Shown piece after piece: positions 9,201 to 24,200 of a stretch of DNA of 64,000 nt (position 1 is its first letter; every line of letters starts with the position of its first letter). The notes under the pieces were generated by a model. That model saw only the letters and a program-made list of their open reading frames with translations. It had not been told where the DNA came from and made no database searches. Source of the stretch: Nocardia arthritidis NBRC 100137 (GTDB lineage Bacteria > Actinomycetota > Actinomycetes > Mycobacteriales > Mycobacteriaceae); the NCBI RefSeq assembly GCF_001612765.1, contig NZ_BDBB01000017.1, positions 124,001 through 188,000 on the forward strand, in the 5' to 3' direction. A program made the position numbers and the translations under genes.

Positions 9201-12200
9201 CGCGGTTTCCGCCGCGGTTCGCGCCGCCGCGAGTGAAACGCGCGACCCCGGCGAACTGTCCGCGGCGCGGCTCGCGCTGACCACCGGATGGGATGTCGAA
9301 GACTTCTATCGTCGCTGCGCGGACGCCGGATTGACGTTCGGTCCACGATTCCGCTGGCTTTCGCGGTTGCAGCTGGGCGAGGGCAGCGTGCTGGCCGAAT
9401 TGAAACGCCCGGCGGAACTGGCCGACGAACCAGACGCCTGGCTGCCCTGTCTGCTGGATGCCGCGGTGCAGACCGGTCTCGCGTTGGTGTCCAGGGACAG
9501 CGACACGGCTCGACTGCCGATTGGTATCGGCCGTTTGCGTTTGTCCAGCGTGAACGCGGATGCCACTGCGTGGGCGCTGGCCGAGCGCACCGACCGCACG
9601 GTTCGGATCACTGTTTTCGATACCGCCGGCGCGGTGGTCTGCGATATCGAAGGCGTATGGTTCGCCGAGTCCGGCACTGCCGGGCAGTCGCAGGATCGGG
9701 ATCGCATGTCCGGCCTCACTCACCGCCCCCTCTGGGAACCCGCCATGGGGTTGCCGAGCGGACGGGGCCCTGCCGCCGTATTGGTGATCGGCGTCGGGCA
9801 ACAGGCCGAGCGGCTCGCCGCCGCCTTGCGTGCCGCGGGCACCGATGCGGTGCCAGTGGAGCGCACGACCGATCCGGCCCGGTGGCCCCGCGACGAGCGG
9901 GCAGTGATCTATCTGTCCGATGCCGAAGCGGACGACACTGCCGAAGCGGCGCGTGTAGAAACGCGATTCGCTCTGAGTGCTGTGCAACGGATGGCTCGGG
10001 CAGTCACCGACGCACCGCTGTACCTGGTGACCGTTGGGGCAACCGGAGCACTGTCCGGCGAACCCGTGCGCCCGGCCGCCGCAACCCTGTGCGGACTGGG
10101 GGCGGTTGTGCGCACCGAGCTTCCCGAGTTGCGCTGCCGTCTGATCGATCTGCCCGTCGGCGCGCGCTGCGACGACCATCGCTTGGTGAGCGAAATCTGT
10201 TCCGATGCGGCGGACGCAGTGGTTGCTTTGCGCGGACGCCACCGCTACACGATGCGGATGCAGCCCTCCGATGAGTTCGCGGCAGCTCCTCAGTTGGATC
10301 GTGGCGGTGCGTATCTGATCACCGGCGGTCGTGGAGCGCTGGGGTCGACCGCCGCGCGCATCCTGGCGGAGGCCGGTGCGGGCATGGTCGTGCTCGCCGG
10401 TCGCAGCGCCCCTGGCCCGGAAGACGAGCAGGAGATGGCGCGGATCGCCGCCTCGGGGGCGGATGTCGAGACCGCGGTGGCCGACGTAGAAGACCGGGAG
10501 GCGTTGTCCCGGCTGCTCGCTCGCTTCGGTCGCGAGCTTCCGAGGCTGGCCGGGGTGGTGCATTGCGCGGGTGTTCTGGACGACGCCCTGCTGATCGAGC
10601 AGACCCCGAGCCACATCGATCGGGTGTTCGCGGGAAAGGTCGCCGGCGCTTGGCACCTGCATGAGCTGACCGCGGACAGGTCGCTGGATCTGTTCGTGCT
10701 GTTCTCGTCGGTCAGCGCCGTAGTGGGCACGGCCGGGCAGGGCAACTACGCCGCGGCGAACGCGTATCTCGATGGCCTCGCCCGCCTGCGTGCGGCGCAA
10801 GGGCTGACCGCGGTGAGCATCGCGTGGGGCCCATGGGCGGGGACCGGCATGGCCGCGGAACTGAGCGACACGGCCCGCCGAGCGTGGGCACGCCACGGCG
10901 TCGCCGAACTGGCCGCCGAGGACGGTGTTCGAGCGCTGCGCTCGCTGCTGTCGGCCGAGGGAGTCGTCGCGGTGTTCCCCTCCGTCACAGACGTTCCGGC
11001 GGAGCAGGAGGCGATAAACCAGGGCGACTCGCAGGATGTTCGAATCACGCGTGAGCCGGCGGAACTGCTCGATCTGGTGCGCACCCACGCCATGACGGCG
11101 CTCGGCCGCACGACCGCCGTTTCCGATCGCACGCCCCTGCGGGAACTCGGGCTGGATTCGATGATGGCCGTCGAGCTGCGCAACGCGCTCTCCGCTGATC
11201 TGGGTGTGCGACTTCCGGCGACCCTGCTGTTCGATCATCCGACCGTCGCCGCGGTATCCGAGGAGATCGCCCGGCTCGATGCGAAGTCAGCGCCCGGCCG
11301 CACGGGTCGAGAGCAAGCCGCACAGCGACCGACCACGCGCACCTCTGAGCAGCTCACGCCACCGGTGTACCCACCTGAACTCCCGGTTACACCTAGTACA
11401 CCGAACGTGGCGCAGCTCACAGCGGGCGAAATAGGCGCGGCCGCGGACGATTACGCCGACGCCATCGCGATCATCGGCATGGGCTGCCGCTATCCCGGTG
11501 GCGTGCGCGGCCCTGCCGACCTGTGGCACTTGCTCACCACCGAAACCGACGCGGTGACCGAGGTGCCCGCGCAGCGCTGGGATGTGAACGCCGTCTTCGA
11601 TCCGGACCCGGACGCCGAGGGCAAGACCTACACGCGTTGGGGCGGCTTCGTCGACGGTGTCGAGGATTTCGACGCGGGATTCTTCGACATCTCCGTCGGC
11701 GAGGCGCGGATGCTCGACCCGCAGCAGCGGTTGTTGCTCGAAACGTCGTGGGAGGCCCTGGAACATGCCGGTTATCCCGCGAGCCGTCTGGAAGGCAGCC
11801 GGACCGGCGTCTTCGTCGGTCTGATGTCCAATGACTATGCCGAACGGATGGCGCGGGCCGGTGTCGCCCCCGACGCCTGGTTCGGCACCGGCAATCTGTC
11901 CAGCGTCGCCTCCGGGCGGCTGTCGTACTTCCTCGGCGTGAACGGTCCGAGTCTGACCATCGACACCGCGTGCTCCTCGTCGCTGGTGACGGTGCATGCG
12001 GCGGTGCGCAGTCTGCGCAGCGGCGAATGCGATCTGGCGTTGGCCGGCGGTGCCACCGTCGTGCTCACGCCCTCGCTCGACATCTACTTCGCCCGGGCGC
12101 GCGGCCTGGCCGCCGACGGCCGGTGCAAGACCTTCGACGCGCGTGCCGACGGGGTGGTCTGGAGTGACGGGGCGGGGGTGCTCGTGCTCAAGCGGCTGGC

Positions 12201-15200
12201 GGACGCCCAACGCGACGGCGATCGGGTGCTGGGGCTGGTGCGCGGCTCGGCGGTCAATTCCGACGGTCGTAGTCAGGGATTGAGCGCGCCGAATGGTCCG
12301 GCGCAGGAACGAGTCATCCGTGCGGCGCTGGCGGACGCGGCGGTCGAGGCGGGCGACATCGAGTACATCGAAGCGCACGGCACCGGCACCGCGCTCGGTG
12401 ACCCGATCGAGGTTCACGCCCTCGCCTCGGTGCTCGGCGAAAACCGCACCGAGGCCGCGCCGCTGTGGATCGGGTCGGTGAAGTCGAATCTCGGCCACAC
12501 CCAGGCGGCGGCAGGCATCGCCAACATCATCAAGGTGATCGAGTCGATGCGGCACGAGCGCATTCCCGCCTCGCTGCACTTCCGTTCGGGCAATCCACAC
12601 ATCGATTGGGATTCGATCGCGGTCCGCGTTGTCGCCGAGGAGCGACCGTGGCGGCGTTCGCGGCGACCGCGGCGGGCGGGGGTGAGCGCCTTCGGGATCA
12701 GCGGGACGAACGCGCACGTGGTGATCGAAGAAGCGCCTCAGGTCTCCGAAACCGGTGCGGTGGCCGTTTCCGGGCCCTACCTGCTGGTGCTGTCGGCGAA
12801 GAGCGCTGAGGCCCTGCGTGCGCTGGCGGCTCACTACCGCGATTTGCTGGTCGCCCGTCCGGAGACGGCATTGCTGGATGTGTGCGCATCCGCTGCCGTC
12901 GGCCGTACACATTTCGGTGAGCGCGTCGCGATCGGCTTCGATACCGCCGCGCAGTTGCGCGCCGCGCTCGAGGATGTCGCCTCGGGAGTGACCGCGAGCG
13001 GGTCGGTCGTCGAGGTGACGAATGGTTCGGTCGAGCTGGGTCGCCGGTATGCCGCGGGGGACGAGATCGACTGGGCGACGGTATATTCCGGTCACCGGTG
13101 GCGCCGTGTCGACCTGCCGACGTATCCGTTCCAGCGGAAACGGCACTGGCTGGAGCTCGAGCCGCGCTCGGAGGACACCGGCTCGTCGCACACCTTGCGG
13201 CTGGCACCGGAGATGTTCGACGGACACCGGCTGCGTGGCGTGCCGACGGCACCCGCAGCGTGGTTGTGTGTTCGGTTGAACGACATCGCCGCTCGGTTGC
13301 CCGGGAAGTGGGAGGTCGCCGGGCTGCGATTGATCAAGCCGCTGGAGGTCACCGCCGAAGCGGTGGTGCGGGTCGTGCTCGACCCCGGCACGGACGGCTA
13401 CGACGTGCGCTTCGTCGGCCCCGGCGATGCTCGGACCAGCTTTGCGACAGCGACTCTCATTGCTGCAGCCGATGATTCGGTCGAATCGCACGATGATGTG
13501 GCGAGTGATTCGGACGCGCGGGTCTGGCCCGCCTACTACGACACCGTGGCTGGGCTGGGCCTCGAGCTGGGCCCCAACTACCGCTGCGCCCTCGACTTCC
13601 GGCGGATCAGCGACACCGAGTCCGAGGCCGTGTTCCGTCTGCCGGGTAACGGCATACCCGTGCTCGACCCGATCGTGCTCGATGCCTGCTTGCACAGCAT
13701 CGTGGTCACCGCCAACGGAGGCGAAGGGATGTTTTTGCCCTCCGAGATCGGTCGTGCTCGATTCTTCTGCGGTCCGCAGCTCGGAGAATCGATCGTCCGA
13801 TGCCGGGTGCGCGTGACCGAACGCAGTGCGCGCGCCATCGTCGGTGACGCCACGCTGCACTCGGCGTCCGGGCGACCGCTCGCCGCTTTGCGGGGGGTGA
13901 GCCTGCTCAGCGCGAAACCCGACGCTGTATCGAAAGCCGTCGCAGCCGACTCGTCCAGGCTCGGACGTCTGCTGCACCACCTGGAATGGGTTCCCGTCGA
14001 GAGTGGCGCGTCGGCGACACAGCAGCCGGCAGGTCGCTGGTTGATCTTCGGTGACGGGCCGGTCGGTGCTGCCGTCGCCGCCGGACTGGGCGCGCGCGGC
14101 ATCGAAACCGTGGTTGTTCGCCCGGAGGACGAGCACGCTGCCGACACCGTTTCGTCGGCGACCACGCACCCATTCCATGGTGTCGTGTTCGCGTGGACGT
14201 CGGCGACCACGCAGACTCGTATCGAAGCCGTCTTGCGGTTGACCCGCGCGCTGGATTCGGGGGCGCACCGTCCTGCCGCGCTGTGGTTGCTGACGGTGAA
14301 CGCCCAGCGTGTCGCTCCGGCCGACCGGCCGGACCCCGATCAGGCACTGCTGTGGGGCTTCGGACGCACGCTGACCACCGAGCACCCCGAGTTCGGGTGT
14401 CGCTTGCTGGATCTGTCCGCCGGATCGTCCGTCGACAGCGCACTGATCGTCGACGGCTTGCTCGGCGGTCACACCGGAGAGTTCGCGATTCGGGACGGCC
14501 GTTGGCTGACAGCTCGTCTCGCCGACGGCCTCGCGCCCGCCGACGACTACCGGTTGGTCGCCGACCGCTCCGGCGACTTCGACCGGATGCGGTTGACGTC
14601 CGCAACGCGGCGCGCACCGGCGTCCGGTGAGGTCGAAATCGCTATCGCCGCGACCGGTCTCAACCCTCACGACCTGTGGGTGGCCTCGGGCATACATCCA
14701 GAAGGTGTGCTGCCGTTGGGCTCGGAATGCGCGGGCCGGATCACCGCGGTCGGCGCCGGCGTCGAGGGACTCGCGATAGGTGACCGTGTTGTCGCCTTGG
14801 CGACTGACAGTTTCGCTCGTCACGTGACGGTGAATGAGGGCATGGTGGCCCGGCTGCCGGATCACCTCTCCTTCGCCGAAGGCGCGACCGTGCCGTACTC
14901 CTTCACCGCCGCCTGGCACGCGCTGTTCGACCTGGGCGAGCTGCGCGCGGGGGACTGTGTGCTCGTCAACGCCGCCGCCGACGGCATCGGCATGGCCGCT
15001 GTCGAGCTGGCCGCGCACGTCGGCGCGCAGGTGCTCGCGACCGCCGCGCTGTGTCGCTGGGCTGAGAGCGCGGGTCTGCCGGTCACGCGGGTCGATACCT
15101 GGCGCGGCGACGAGGTGGGCGAACGCGTTCGGGCGGCGACCGCGGGGCGCGGAGTGGATGTCGTCGTCGACAGCTTGGGGGACGGCTTCGCCGCGCGTGC

Positions 15201-18200
15201 CCCCGAGATCCTGTGCGCAGGAGGTCGATTCGTCGAGGTCATCGATCCGGTGCAGACCGGCACGGTTCACCCGCGCGACGACATCGACCATAGGCCGTTC
15301 GATCCGGCCGCTGTCGGCCCGCGGCGGCTCGGCGCGATTCTGCGCGACGTGATGGACCTGTTCGACCAGCATGCACTGACTGCGCTGCCGCACGCGGTGC
15401 ACGGTATCGACCGTGCCGCCGAGGCGTTCCGCGCCATGTCGCAACGAAATCATCCGGGTCGCGTCGTCCTGCTCGGCAGGGATGGCCCCGGCGCGCGCGG
15501 GGACCGGTTGCCCGATGGCACATACCTGGTGACCGGAGGGTTCGGCGGCCTCGGTGCGGCGGCCGCACGGTGGCTGGCCGACCGTGGCGCCCGGCACCTG
15601 GTGCTGGTCGGCAGAAGCGCACCGGACGCGGCCGGGGAGCGGCTGCTGGAATCGCTGCGCGCCGTCGGAGTCGGTGTGACGGCGCGGCAGGCGGATGTCA
15701 GCGAGCGTGCGGCGGTCGCGGCACTGTTGCGCGGCATCGCGGAGTCCGAGTTCCCACCGCTGCGCGGCGTGATCCACTGCGCGGGAGTGCTCGATGACGG
15801 CGTGGTGACCGAGCAGACCTGGTCGAGGTTCGAGACCGTGCTCGGGCCCAAATATCACGCGGCGCGTCACCTCGACGAGCTCACCCGAGACCAGCGATTG
15901 GAACTTTTCGTCACCTACTCCTCGGTGGCGGGCCTGCTCGGCACACCGGGTCAGGCGAACTACGCCGCGGCCAATGCGGCCTTGGACGCGCTGGCCTGGC
16001 GGCGGCGGGCCGAGGGACTGCCCGCGCTGAGCGTCGGGTGGGGACCGTTCGCGGATGTGGGTATGGCCGCCGATCGGTCCGATGTCACCGCGCGGCTTGG
16101 GCGGCGCGGTCTGCCGCCGCTGTATCGGGACGATGCGGTCGCGGCGCTCGAGCATCTCCTTCGGCACGACAGCACTGCTCCGGGCGTCTTCGAATTCGTG
16201 CCGGAACGGTGGTATGCGCACCGGGCGCCGCACGTCGCGATGGCAGCGCCGCTGCGAACCCGACCGGAGACCACTCGGGGATCGGAGCCGCCGGTGGCGT
16301 CGAACGACATCGCCTCCCTGGAGGCGCTGGTGCAGCGCGTCGCGATGCGCGTACTGGACAGGGCTGGAGAACTCGATCCGGATGTGCCATTGCACGACAC
16401 CGGGGTCGACTCCCTCACGGGGATGGAGTTGCGCGCCGCGCTCGCCACCGAGGTGGGGATGCCGTTGCCGGCGGGGCTCGTCTTCGACTACCCGACCGTG
16501 CGTGACATCGCGCGGTTCCTGCACCGAAAGGGTGTGCCCGCCTCCACTGGAGGCGAGCACGAAACCGCCGATTACGTGCCTCCGGTCGAGCCCGCAGCGC
16601 ACTCTGCGGTTCCGTCCACGCCGCAACCTCCGGTCACGCCCACGACACACACCGCGGTCACCTCCACGCACCAACTTCCGGTGCCGCGGCCGCGAGAACA
16701 GCCGGTGGAGGGGAACATTTCGGCCGCACGGGAGCCCAGAAGCGACCAGCCCACCGACGACCCGATCGTCATCGTCGGCATGAGCTGCCGTTTCCCCGGC
16801 GGAGTGCGCACACCGGAAGACTTCTGGGACCTGCTGTGGCATGGACGCGACGCGATCACCGAAGTGCCGCCGCAGCGCTGGGACATCGACGCCTACTACG
16901 ACCCCGACCAGGCGGCCCTGGGCACGATGTACACCCGCTGGGGCGGCTTCGTCGACGGTGCCGACGAATTCGATCCCGCGTTCTTCGGTATCGGAGCGGC
17001 GGAGGCGCGCGCGATGGACCCGCAGCAACGCCTGCTGCTTGAGACCAGCTGGGAGGCGCTGGAGCGCTCGGGCCGCGCACCCGGCACGCTGGCGGGCAGC
17101 CGCACCGGCGTGTTCGTCGGCCTGTGTTTCAGCGAGTATGCGGCAACACCGACCCGCGCCGCCCAGCCGACCGCGATCGGCGCCTACTCGGTGATCGGTT
17201 CGGCGCCGAGCGTGGCGGCCGGGCGCTTGGCCTACGTCCTCGGACTGCAAGGCCCGGCGATGACACTCGATACGGCATGCTCCTCGTCGCTGGTGGCGCT
17301 GCAAGCCGCCTCGGACGGATTGCGCGCGGGCCGTTGCGATCTGGCGCTGGTAGGTGGAGTCAACCTCCAACTGGCGCCGGAGACCACCATCGGTTTCTGC
17401 CGTCTGGCCTCGCTCTCGCCCGACGGACGATCGCGCGCGTTCGACGCCGACGCCAACGGCTACGTCCGCGCCGACGGTTGTGGCGTGCTGGTGCTGACCC
17501 GGCTGTCGCAGGCCCGCCGCAACGGCGATCGGGTGCTGGCCGTGGTGCGTGGCGTCGCGGTGAATCATGACGGCCGATCCAACGGTCTCACCGCACCCAA
17601 CGGCCCGGCCCAGCAACGCGTCATCACCGACGCTCTGGAGCGGGCGGGCGTGCGGCCGGACGCGGTGGACTATGTCGAGACGCACGGCACCGGCACCCCG
17701 CTCGGTGATCCGATCGAGGCCACCGCGCTGGCCGAGGTGTACGGTGCGGGCCGCGCGCAGCCGCTGCTCATCGGGTCGGTCAAGACCAATATCGGGCATG
17801 CCGAGGCGGCGGCCGGTGTCGCGGGAGTCATCAAAGCGGTGCTGATGTTGCAGCACCACCGGATACCGCCGAGCCTGCACTTCCACACACCCAACCCGCT
17901 GATCGATTGGGCCGCGCTGCCGCTGGAAGTGGTGCGCGAAGCGCGGGACTGGCCGTGCACCGGCCACGAACCGGCGATCGGGATCAGCTCCTTCGGGATG
18001 AGCGGCACCAACGCGCACGTCGTTCTGGCGCAGGGCGACCCGGCACCGGTGCCACGGGCGGAATCGCCGGCTGCGGAAGTACTCGTCCTGTCCGCACGCG
18101 ACGAAACAGCCCTCGCCGACAGCGCCCGGCGCTGGGCCGACGAAATCGACTCGGCCGGTTCGCGATTCGGTGATCTGGCCTACACCGCCGCGACCGGCCG

Positions 18201-21200
18201 CACTCATTTCGAAGAGCGGCTCGCGGTGGTCGCCGAGACCGGAGCCGCCGCGGCGCGGGAGCTGCGGAGCCGGCCGACCTCGATCCGTGGGCGGGTGCAG
18301 CGGACAGCGCGCGCGAAGGTGGCGCTGCTGTTCACCGGGCAGGGATCGCAGTACCCCGGCATGGCACGTGAGTTGTTCGAATCCGAGCCGGTCTTCCGCG
18401 ACGCCGTGCGGCGCTGCGACACGGTGCTGGGACCGATCGCGGACGGGATCGGGCTTGTCGAAGCGGTGTACGCAGATCACGGTCCAGAGTTGTTGCGTAG
18501 CACGATGTTCACCCAACCGGTGTTGTTCGCCGTCGAGTGGGCGCTGTGGGAACTGTGGCGGGCATGGGGAATCACTCCGGCGGCGGTGCTCGGGCACAGC
18601 GTCGGGGAGTTCGTCGCCGCCTGCGCGGCGGGCGCGATGACCATGGAGGACGCCCTGCGCCTGGTCGCCGCGCGCGGGCGGCTGATGCAGCGCCTGCCGG
18701 ACGGCGGCGGGATGGTGGCCGTCGACGCTCCGGCCGAGCAGGTTTCCCCGCTCGTCGCACGATACGAACCCGCGGTGTCGATCGCCGGCTACAACGGACC
18801 GGCGCAGGTGGTGGTCGCAGGTCCACGAGCCGCCCTCGATCTGCTGCGGGAGGAGTTGTCGGCCGGCGGTATCCGGACCGCCGAACTCGCCGTCTCGCAT
18901 GCCTTCCACTCCGCGGCGATGGATCCGATCCTCGACGATCTCGCCGCGGCGGCCGCGGGCGCGACGATGTACGACCCCGCGATCCCGCTGGTCTCGAACC
19001 TCACCGGCGCGCCGCTGCGCGCAGGGGAACTCACGCCGGAGTACTGGGCGCGGCATGCGCGTCAGCCGGTGCGGTTCGCCCAGGGCATGCGGGCCATGGC
19101 CGAGCTGGGGATGAGTGACTTCCTCGAAATCGGTCCGCAGCCGACGTTGTCCGCGCTCGGCGAGCGAGTGCTGGGCGGCTCGGCACGGTTCACGGCCTCG
19201 CTGCGACGCGGACGCGGTGATCGCGAGACGATGATGACGGCGCTCGGGCAGCTGTATGTGGCGGGCGTGCCGGTGAACTGGGAGCAGGTGCACCGGCCGC
19301 GCGATCGGCGGCGTGTGCTCGCCCCGACGTATCCGTTTCAGCGGCAACATTATTGGATCGACTCTCGACCCGCGACAGCCGCGTCGACGCCACCGGGTCA
19401 CGCTGGGCCGAGGTCGGATCTCGCGGTGCGATCCGAAGGCGCACTCACGGAGCGAGACACCTCACCGGTGCGATTCGCGGGCCGCTCATCACGACCCGAC
19501 GACGCGCCGCTTCCGGATCCGAACCCCGCTGCCCCTGAGTACTCCAGCGCTGCGGTGCCGACTCCCACTCGACAGGCAGGCCGTTCCGGGTATCCGAATT
19601 CGCACGGGGCGGAGTCTTTCGATCTGGTGCTCGGGCCGGAGTCTCCGCGCTATCTGGCCGATCACGTCGTCGATCGGGCTGTCGTCGTACCGGGAGCGTG
19701 GTTCGTCGCGACGATCGCCGACGCCGCGCGTGAACTCGTCGCCGGTGACATCGTCGCGATCGAGGACCTCGTGATCGCCCGCGGTCTCACGCTGAGCGGC
19801 CCGCAGCCGGTGCGGGTGAACGTCGAGCCGACCGGCGACGGGTGGGCGGTGCAGGTGTCGACCGAAGGTTCCGGCACGCACGCCCGCGCTCACGTCCACA
19901 CCGGAACGCGCCGGATTCCGGGCGGTCCCAGCCTGGCGGAAATCCTCGGCGCCTGTCCGGAACACCTCGCCGCGGCGAACTTCTACGAGCTGCTGGCCCG
20001 AGCGGGACTGCCCTACGGCCCGGCGTTCCGCCGTGTCACCGGCGTGCGCTTCGGCCGCGGCGAAGCCCTGGTCACGTTGTCGGAGCCCGACATCGAAAGC
20101 GGCGCGGGCATGGTGCATCCGGTTCTGCTGGACGCGGCGTTCCAAGCCACCTACGCGGCGATGTCGCCGAGGGCCGAGGAGCAGACGTGGGTGCCGTTCG
20201 CGATCGACCAGGCACTCGTCTCGCTCGCGGCGGGCACCGTCCGATTCGGCCATGTGCGCGTCGTCGAGCAGACGCCACAGCTGTGTGTCGCCGATGTTCG
20301 ACTGCTCGATGAGGAGGGTCGCCCGGTGCTGGTCGCGAACGGATTGCGCGTGATGCCGACACCCACGCCGAACGCGGGCGGGCAGCCGTCCCGTGTGCCG
20401 CACGATCGGACCGTCACGGACGCCTACCGCATCGACTGGCTGGAGACCGGCACGGCACTGCCCGCCTCGGCGACCGGGCGCTGGCTGATCATCGGCGCGC
20501 CCGGAGACTTCACCGAGGGACTCGCCGACGCTTTGCGGGCGCGCGGGGCGGAGTGCGTCCTGGCCCGGCCCGGCAATGGTTTCGCGTTCTGTGCCGAAAA
20601 CGAATTCGAGGTCGACCTGAGTGTCCCCGCAGCGGTGCGTGCGCTGCTCGGCGCGGTGAGCGACCGGCGAACATCGTTGCGCGGGATCGTCTCCGCGGTC
20701 GCCCTCTCCACCGACGATGCCTCGGCGCCGGTCGCCGCGGAGCGTCTGGTGGTGGGCGCTGTGCATCTCGTGCAGGCCGCGGCACTGGCCGGAGAGCCCG
20801 CGGTGTGGCTGCTCACCCGCCACGGTCAACGGGTCGATCCCACCGATCAGGTGGCTCCCGAGCAGTCCGCGCTGTGGGGCTTCGCCCGCAGTGCGCAGCT
20901 TGAGCACCGCGAAATCGGTTGTCGAATCGTCGATCTCGATCAGCTGGGCGACATCCGCTCGGTGGTCGACGCGCTCGTCATGCCGGAGGCGCCGCGCCAG
21001 CTCGCGCTGCGCCGGGGGCGTCGGCGTGTGCCGCGGCTGGTGCCGTTGGAAGTCGCGCCGGGCGAGTCGGCGGTGGCGTCCGCAGCGGGGGGGACGGTGC
21101 TGATCACCGGTGGTCTCGGCGGAGTCGGCTTGCGGCTGGCTCGCTGGTTCGTCGACCAGGGTTGGCCGGAGCTGGTGCTCGCGGGGCGGTCGGCACCCGA

Positions 21201-24200
21201 TGCCCGAGCGGAGTCGGTCGTCGCGGAGTTGCGGGGGCGGGGTGCGCGGATCGTGGTGCGGTCGCTCGACGTCGCCGATCACGACGCCGTGACGGCCACG
21301 CTGGACTGGATCGACCGCGAGCTGCCGCCACTGGCGGGCGTGGTGCATCTGGCCGGGGTGCTCGATGACGGCGTGGTCGCCGAGCAGACGGCGACACGCG
21401 TCGGGCGGGTTCTCGCGCCGAAGACGTTCGGCGCGTGGCACCTGCACGAGTTGACCGCGGGTCGTTCTTTGCGTTTCTTCCTGATGTTCTCCTCGGCCGC
21501 GGCGGTGGTCGGTTTGCCCGGGCAGTCCAGCTACGCCGCCGCCAACGCCTTCCTCGACGGTGTGGCCGAGTCGCGTAGCGCGGCGGGCTCGCCCGCGCTG
21601 TCGATCGCGTGGGGTCCGTGGGCGGACACCGGGATGGTCGAGCGACTCGGCAGCGGCGCCGTGCAGCGGCTGGCCCGGCGTGGCTACGGCATGCTGCGCC
21701 CCGAACATGCCTTCGACACGCTCGCCCACCTCCTCGGTTCGGTACTACCGGCGGCGGTCACCGTGCTGCCGCTCGCTCGGCCGGAGGCAGGCGGAGCCGA
21801 CGTGCCGGACGTGCTGCGGGATTCGGTCGCGCCCACTGTCGCGGATGTCGACAACGTCCCCGCCGCAGGCGATCCGACCGCCGAGATGGAGAGCCTGGTT
21901 CGGCGCTGCCTCGGCCTGGCGCCCGGTGACGACCTCGATCGTCCGCTGCACGAACTCGGGCTGGATTCGGTCGCGGCCCTCGAGATCCGCGACGAACTGT
22001 CCCGCCGCAGCGGTCACCGCCTGCCCGCGACGCTGGCGTTCGAGTACCCCACCCCGCGCGCCGTCGTCGGCCTGCTGGTGCGGCTCGGATCCGCTGCCGA
22101 GCCGTTCGTGCCGCCGTCGATCGAGAGCCATGGCGATTCCTCCGATCGAACGGCGGCGCGGACGCCCGCTCCCACGAGGCACAACGCGGATGCTTCGATC
22201 ACACCGAACGGGGACACTCGGCCGCAGACTGCCGACAACGGATTCGCAGCACGCTTCAAGCAGCCCGGAACCAACGGTGCGTCGGCTCCCGCCGGCCGCT
22301 CATTCGCGGACGACCGGCAGCTCATACACCAGCCGCTCGACCAACGCGCCGCGGCCGACTCATTCGCGACACCGACCGCAGTCGACCCGACCACCGCTTC
22401 GGATGCCGGCCGCGGCACCGGCGCGGTAGGGGATATCGCGATCGTGGGTGTCAGCGGCCGCTACCCGGGCGCCGACGGACTCGACGCGTATTGGCGGGTG
22501 CTGGTCGAGGGACAAGACTGCGTCACCGAGATCCCGCCGCACCGCTGGGACCACACCCGCTATTTCGTTCCCGACCGGCACAACCCGTTCACCTCCTACA
22601 CCAAGTGGGGTGGGTTCCTCGACGACGTCGACTGTTTCGATCCGCTGTTCTTCGCCATCTCTCCGCGCGAGGCGGAAATCCTGGACCCGCAAGAGCGGCT
22701 GTTCCTGCAAACCGCCTGGGCCGCATTGGAAGACGCCGGACATTCCCGCGCCGACCTGGCCCGTGGCGGCCTGCGCCCGGAGCAGGCCGGGGTGTTCGTC
22801 GGCGTGATGTGGGGGACCTACCAGATGTTCGGGGCCGAGGAGTCCCGGCTGGGGCGCGGCACGCTGCCCGGGTCGACGTTCTGGAGCATTCCCAACCGCG
22901 TCTCGCACGCCTTGGACTTCCAAGGGCCGAGCATGGCGGTCGACACGGCGTGCTCGTCCTCGCTCACCGCGCTGCACCTGGCCTGCCAGAGCATCCGCAC
23001 CGGTGAATGCAGGCTGGCGGTGGTCGGCGGCGTCAATCTGTCCTTGCATCCCTACAAGTTCGTCGCGCTCAGCCAAGGGCAGTTCGCCTCCACCGACGGC
23101 CGCTGCCGCTCCTTCGGCGCGGGCGGCGACGGGTATGTGGCCAGTGAGGGCGTCGGGGCGATGGTGCTGCGGCCGCTGGCCGACGCCGAAGTTGACGGCG
23201 ACACCATCTACGGCGTCATCAAGGGCACCGCGATCAATCACGGCGGTCGCGTCAACGGGTTCACGGTGCCCAACCCCGACGTGCAGGCGGCGGTGATCCG
23301 CTCGGCGCTGCGCGCCGGAGGGGTCGACCCGGCATCGGTGTCCTACATCGAAGCGCACGGCACCGGCACCGCACTGGGTGATCCGATCGAAATCGCGGGA
23401 CTGTCCAAGGTTTTCGGTCGCTCCGGTGTGTCCGAGCTGCCGATCGGCTCGGTGAAGTCCAATGTGGGCCACCTCGAGGCGGCGGCCGGTGTCGCGGCCA
23501 TGACGAAGGTGCTGCTGCAACTGCGTCACCGGATCATCGTGCCGTCGTTGCACGCCACTCCGGCCAACCCGAACATCGACTTCGCGGCGACGCCGTTCCG
23601 GATTCCGGCCGAGCCGCTGCCGTGGCCCGGCGGGGATCCGGAGCGCCCGCGCCGGGCGACGGTGAGTTCGTTCGGAGCGGGCGGGGCCAACGCCAACGTG
23701 GTGATCGAAGAGTACGTCGACCGCAGGCCGCCGACCCGGTTCAGTGGCGGGCAGGTCGTTCCGGTCTCGGCTCGCGACCGTGAGCGGCTGGCGGAGTATG
23801 TCGCCGCGCTGGACCGTTTCCTCGCCGCGCAACAACCGAACCTCGCCGATCTGGCCTACACGATGCAGGTGGGCCGTCAGGCGGGCGGCGCACGCGCCGC
23901 GTTCGTCGCCCGCGACATCGACCAGTTGCGCGCCGCCGTACGCGCCTGGGTCGACGACGCACCCGGCGCCAGGTCGTGCCGGAATGCGGGGGAGGACTCC
24001 CGGATCGCGCGCTGGCTCGACGGCGGTGACATCGATTGGGACACCGTCCGCGATCCCGGACCTCGCCGTCGCATTCCCGCGCCGACCTATCCGTTCGCCC
24101 GGGAGCGATACTGGATTCCGGACGTCGCGCCGGTGCCCGGCTCCGATTTCGTCACGAAGCCCACGCCCGGCCGGCAGTCTGCGTCCGGGTCGGACAGCGC

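Noticed and set aside
7882..11238. Long minus-strand open frame opposite module 1
   Set aside because: Same antisense effect. Low-complexity arginine-rich product, no recognisable motif.
11287..19401. Very long minus-strand open frame opposite modules 2 and 3
   Set aside because: It is the antisense shadow of the PKS coding strand in GC-rich DNA. The translation is Arg/His/Gly-rich with no domain, while the plus strand encodes clear PKS domains.
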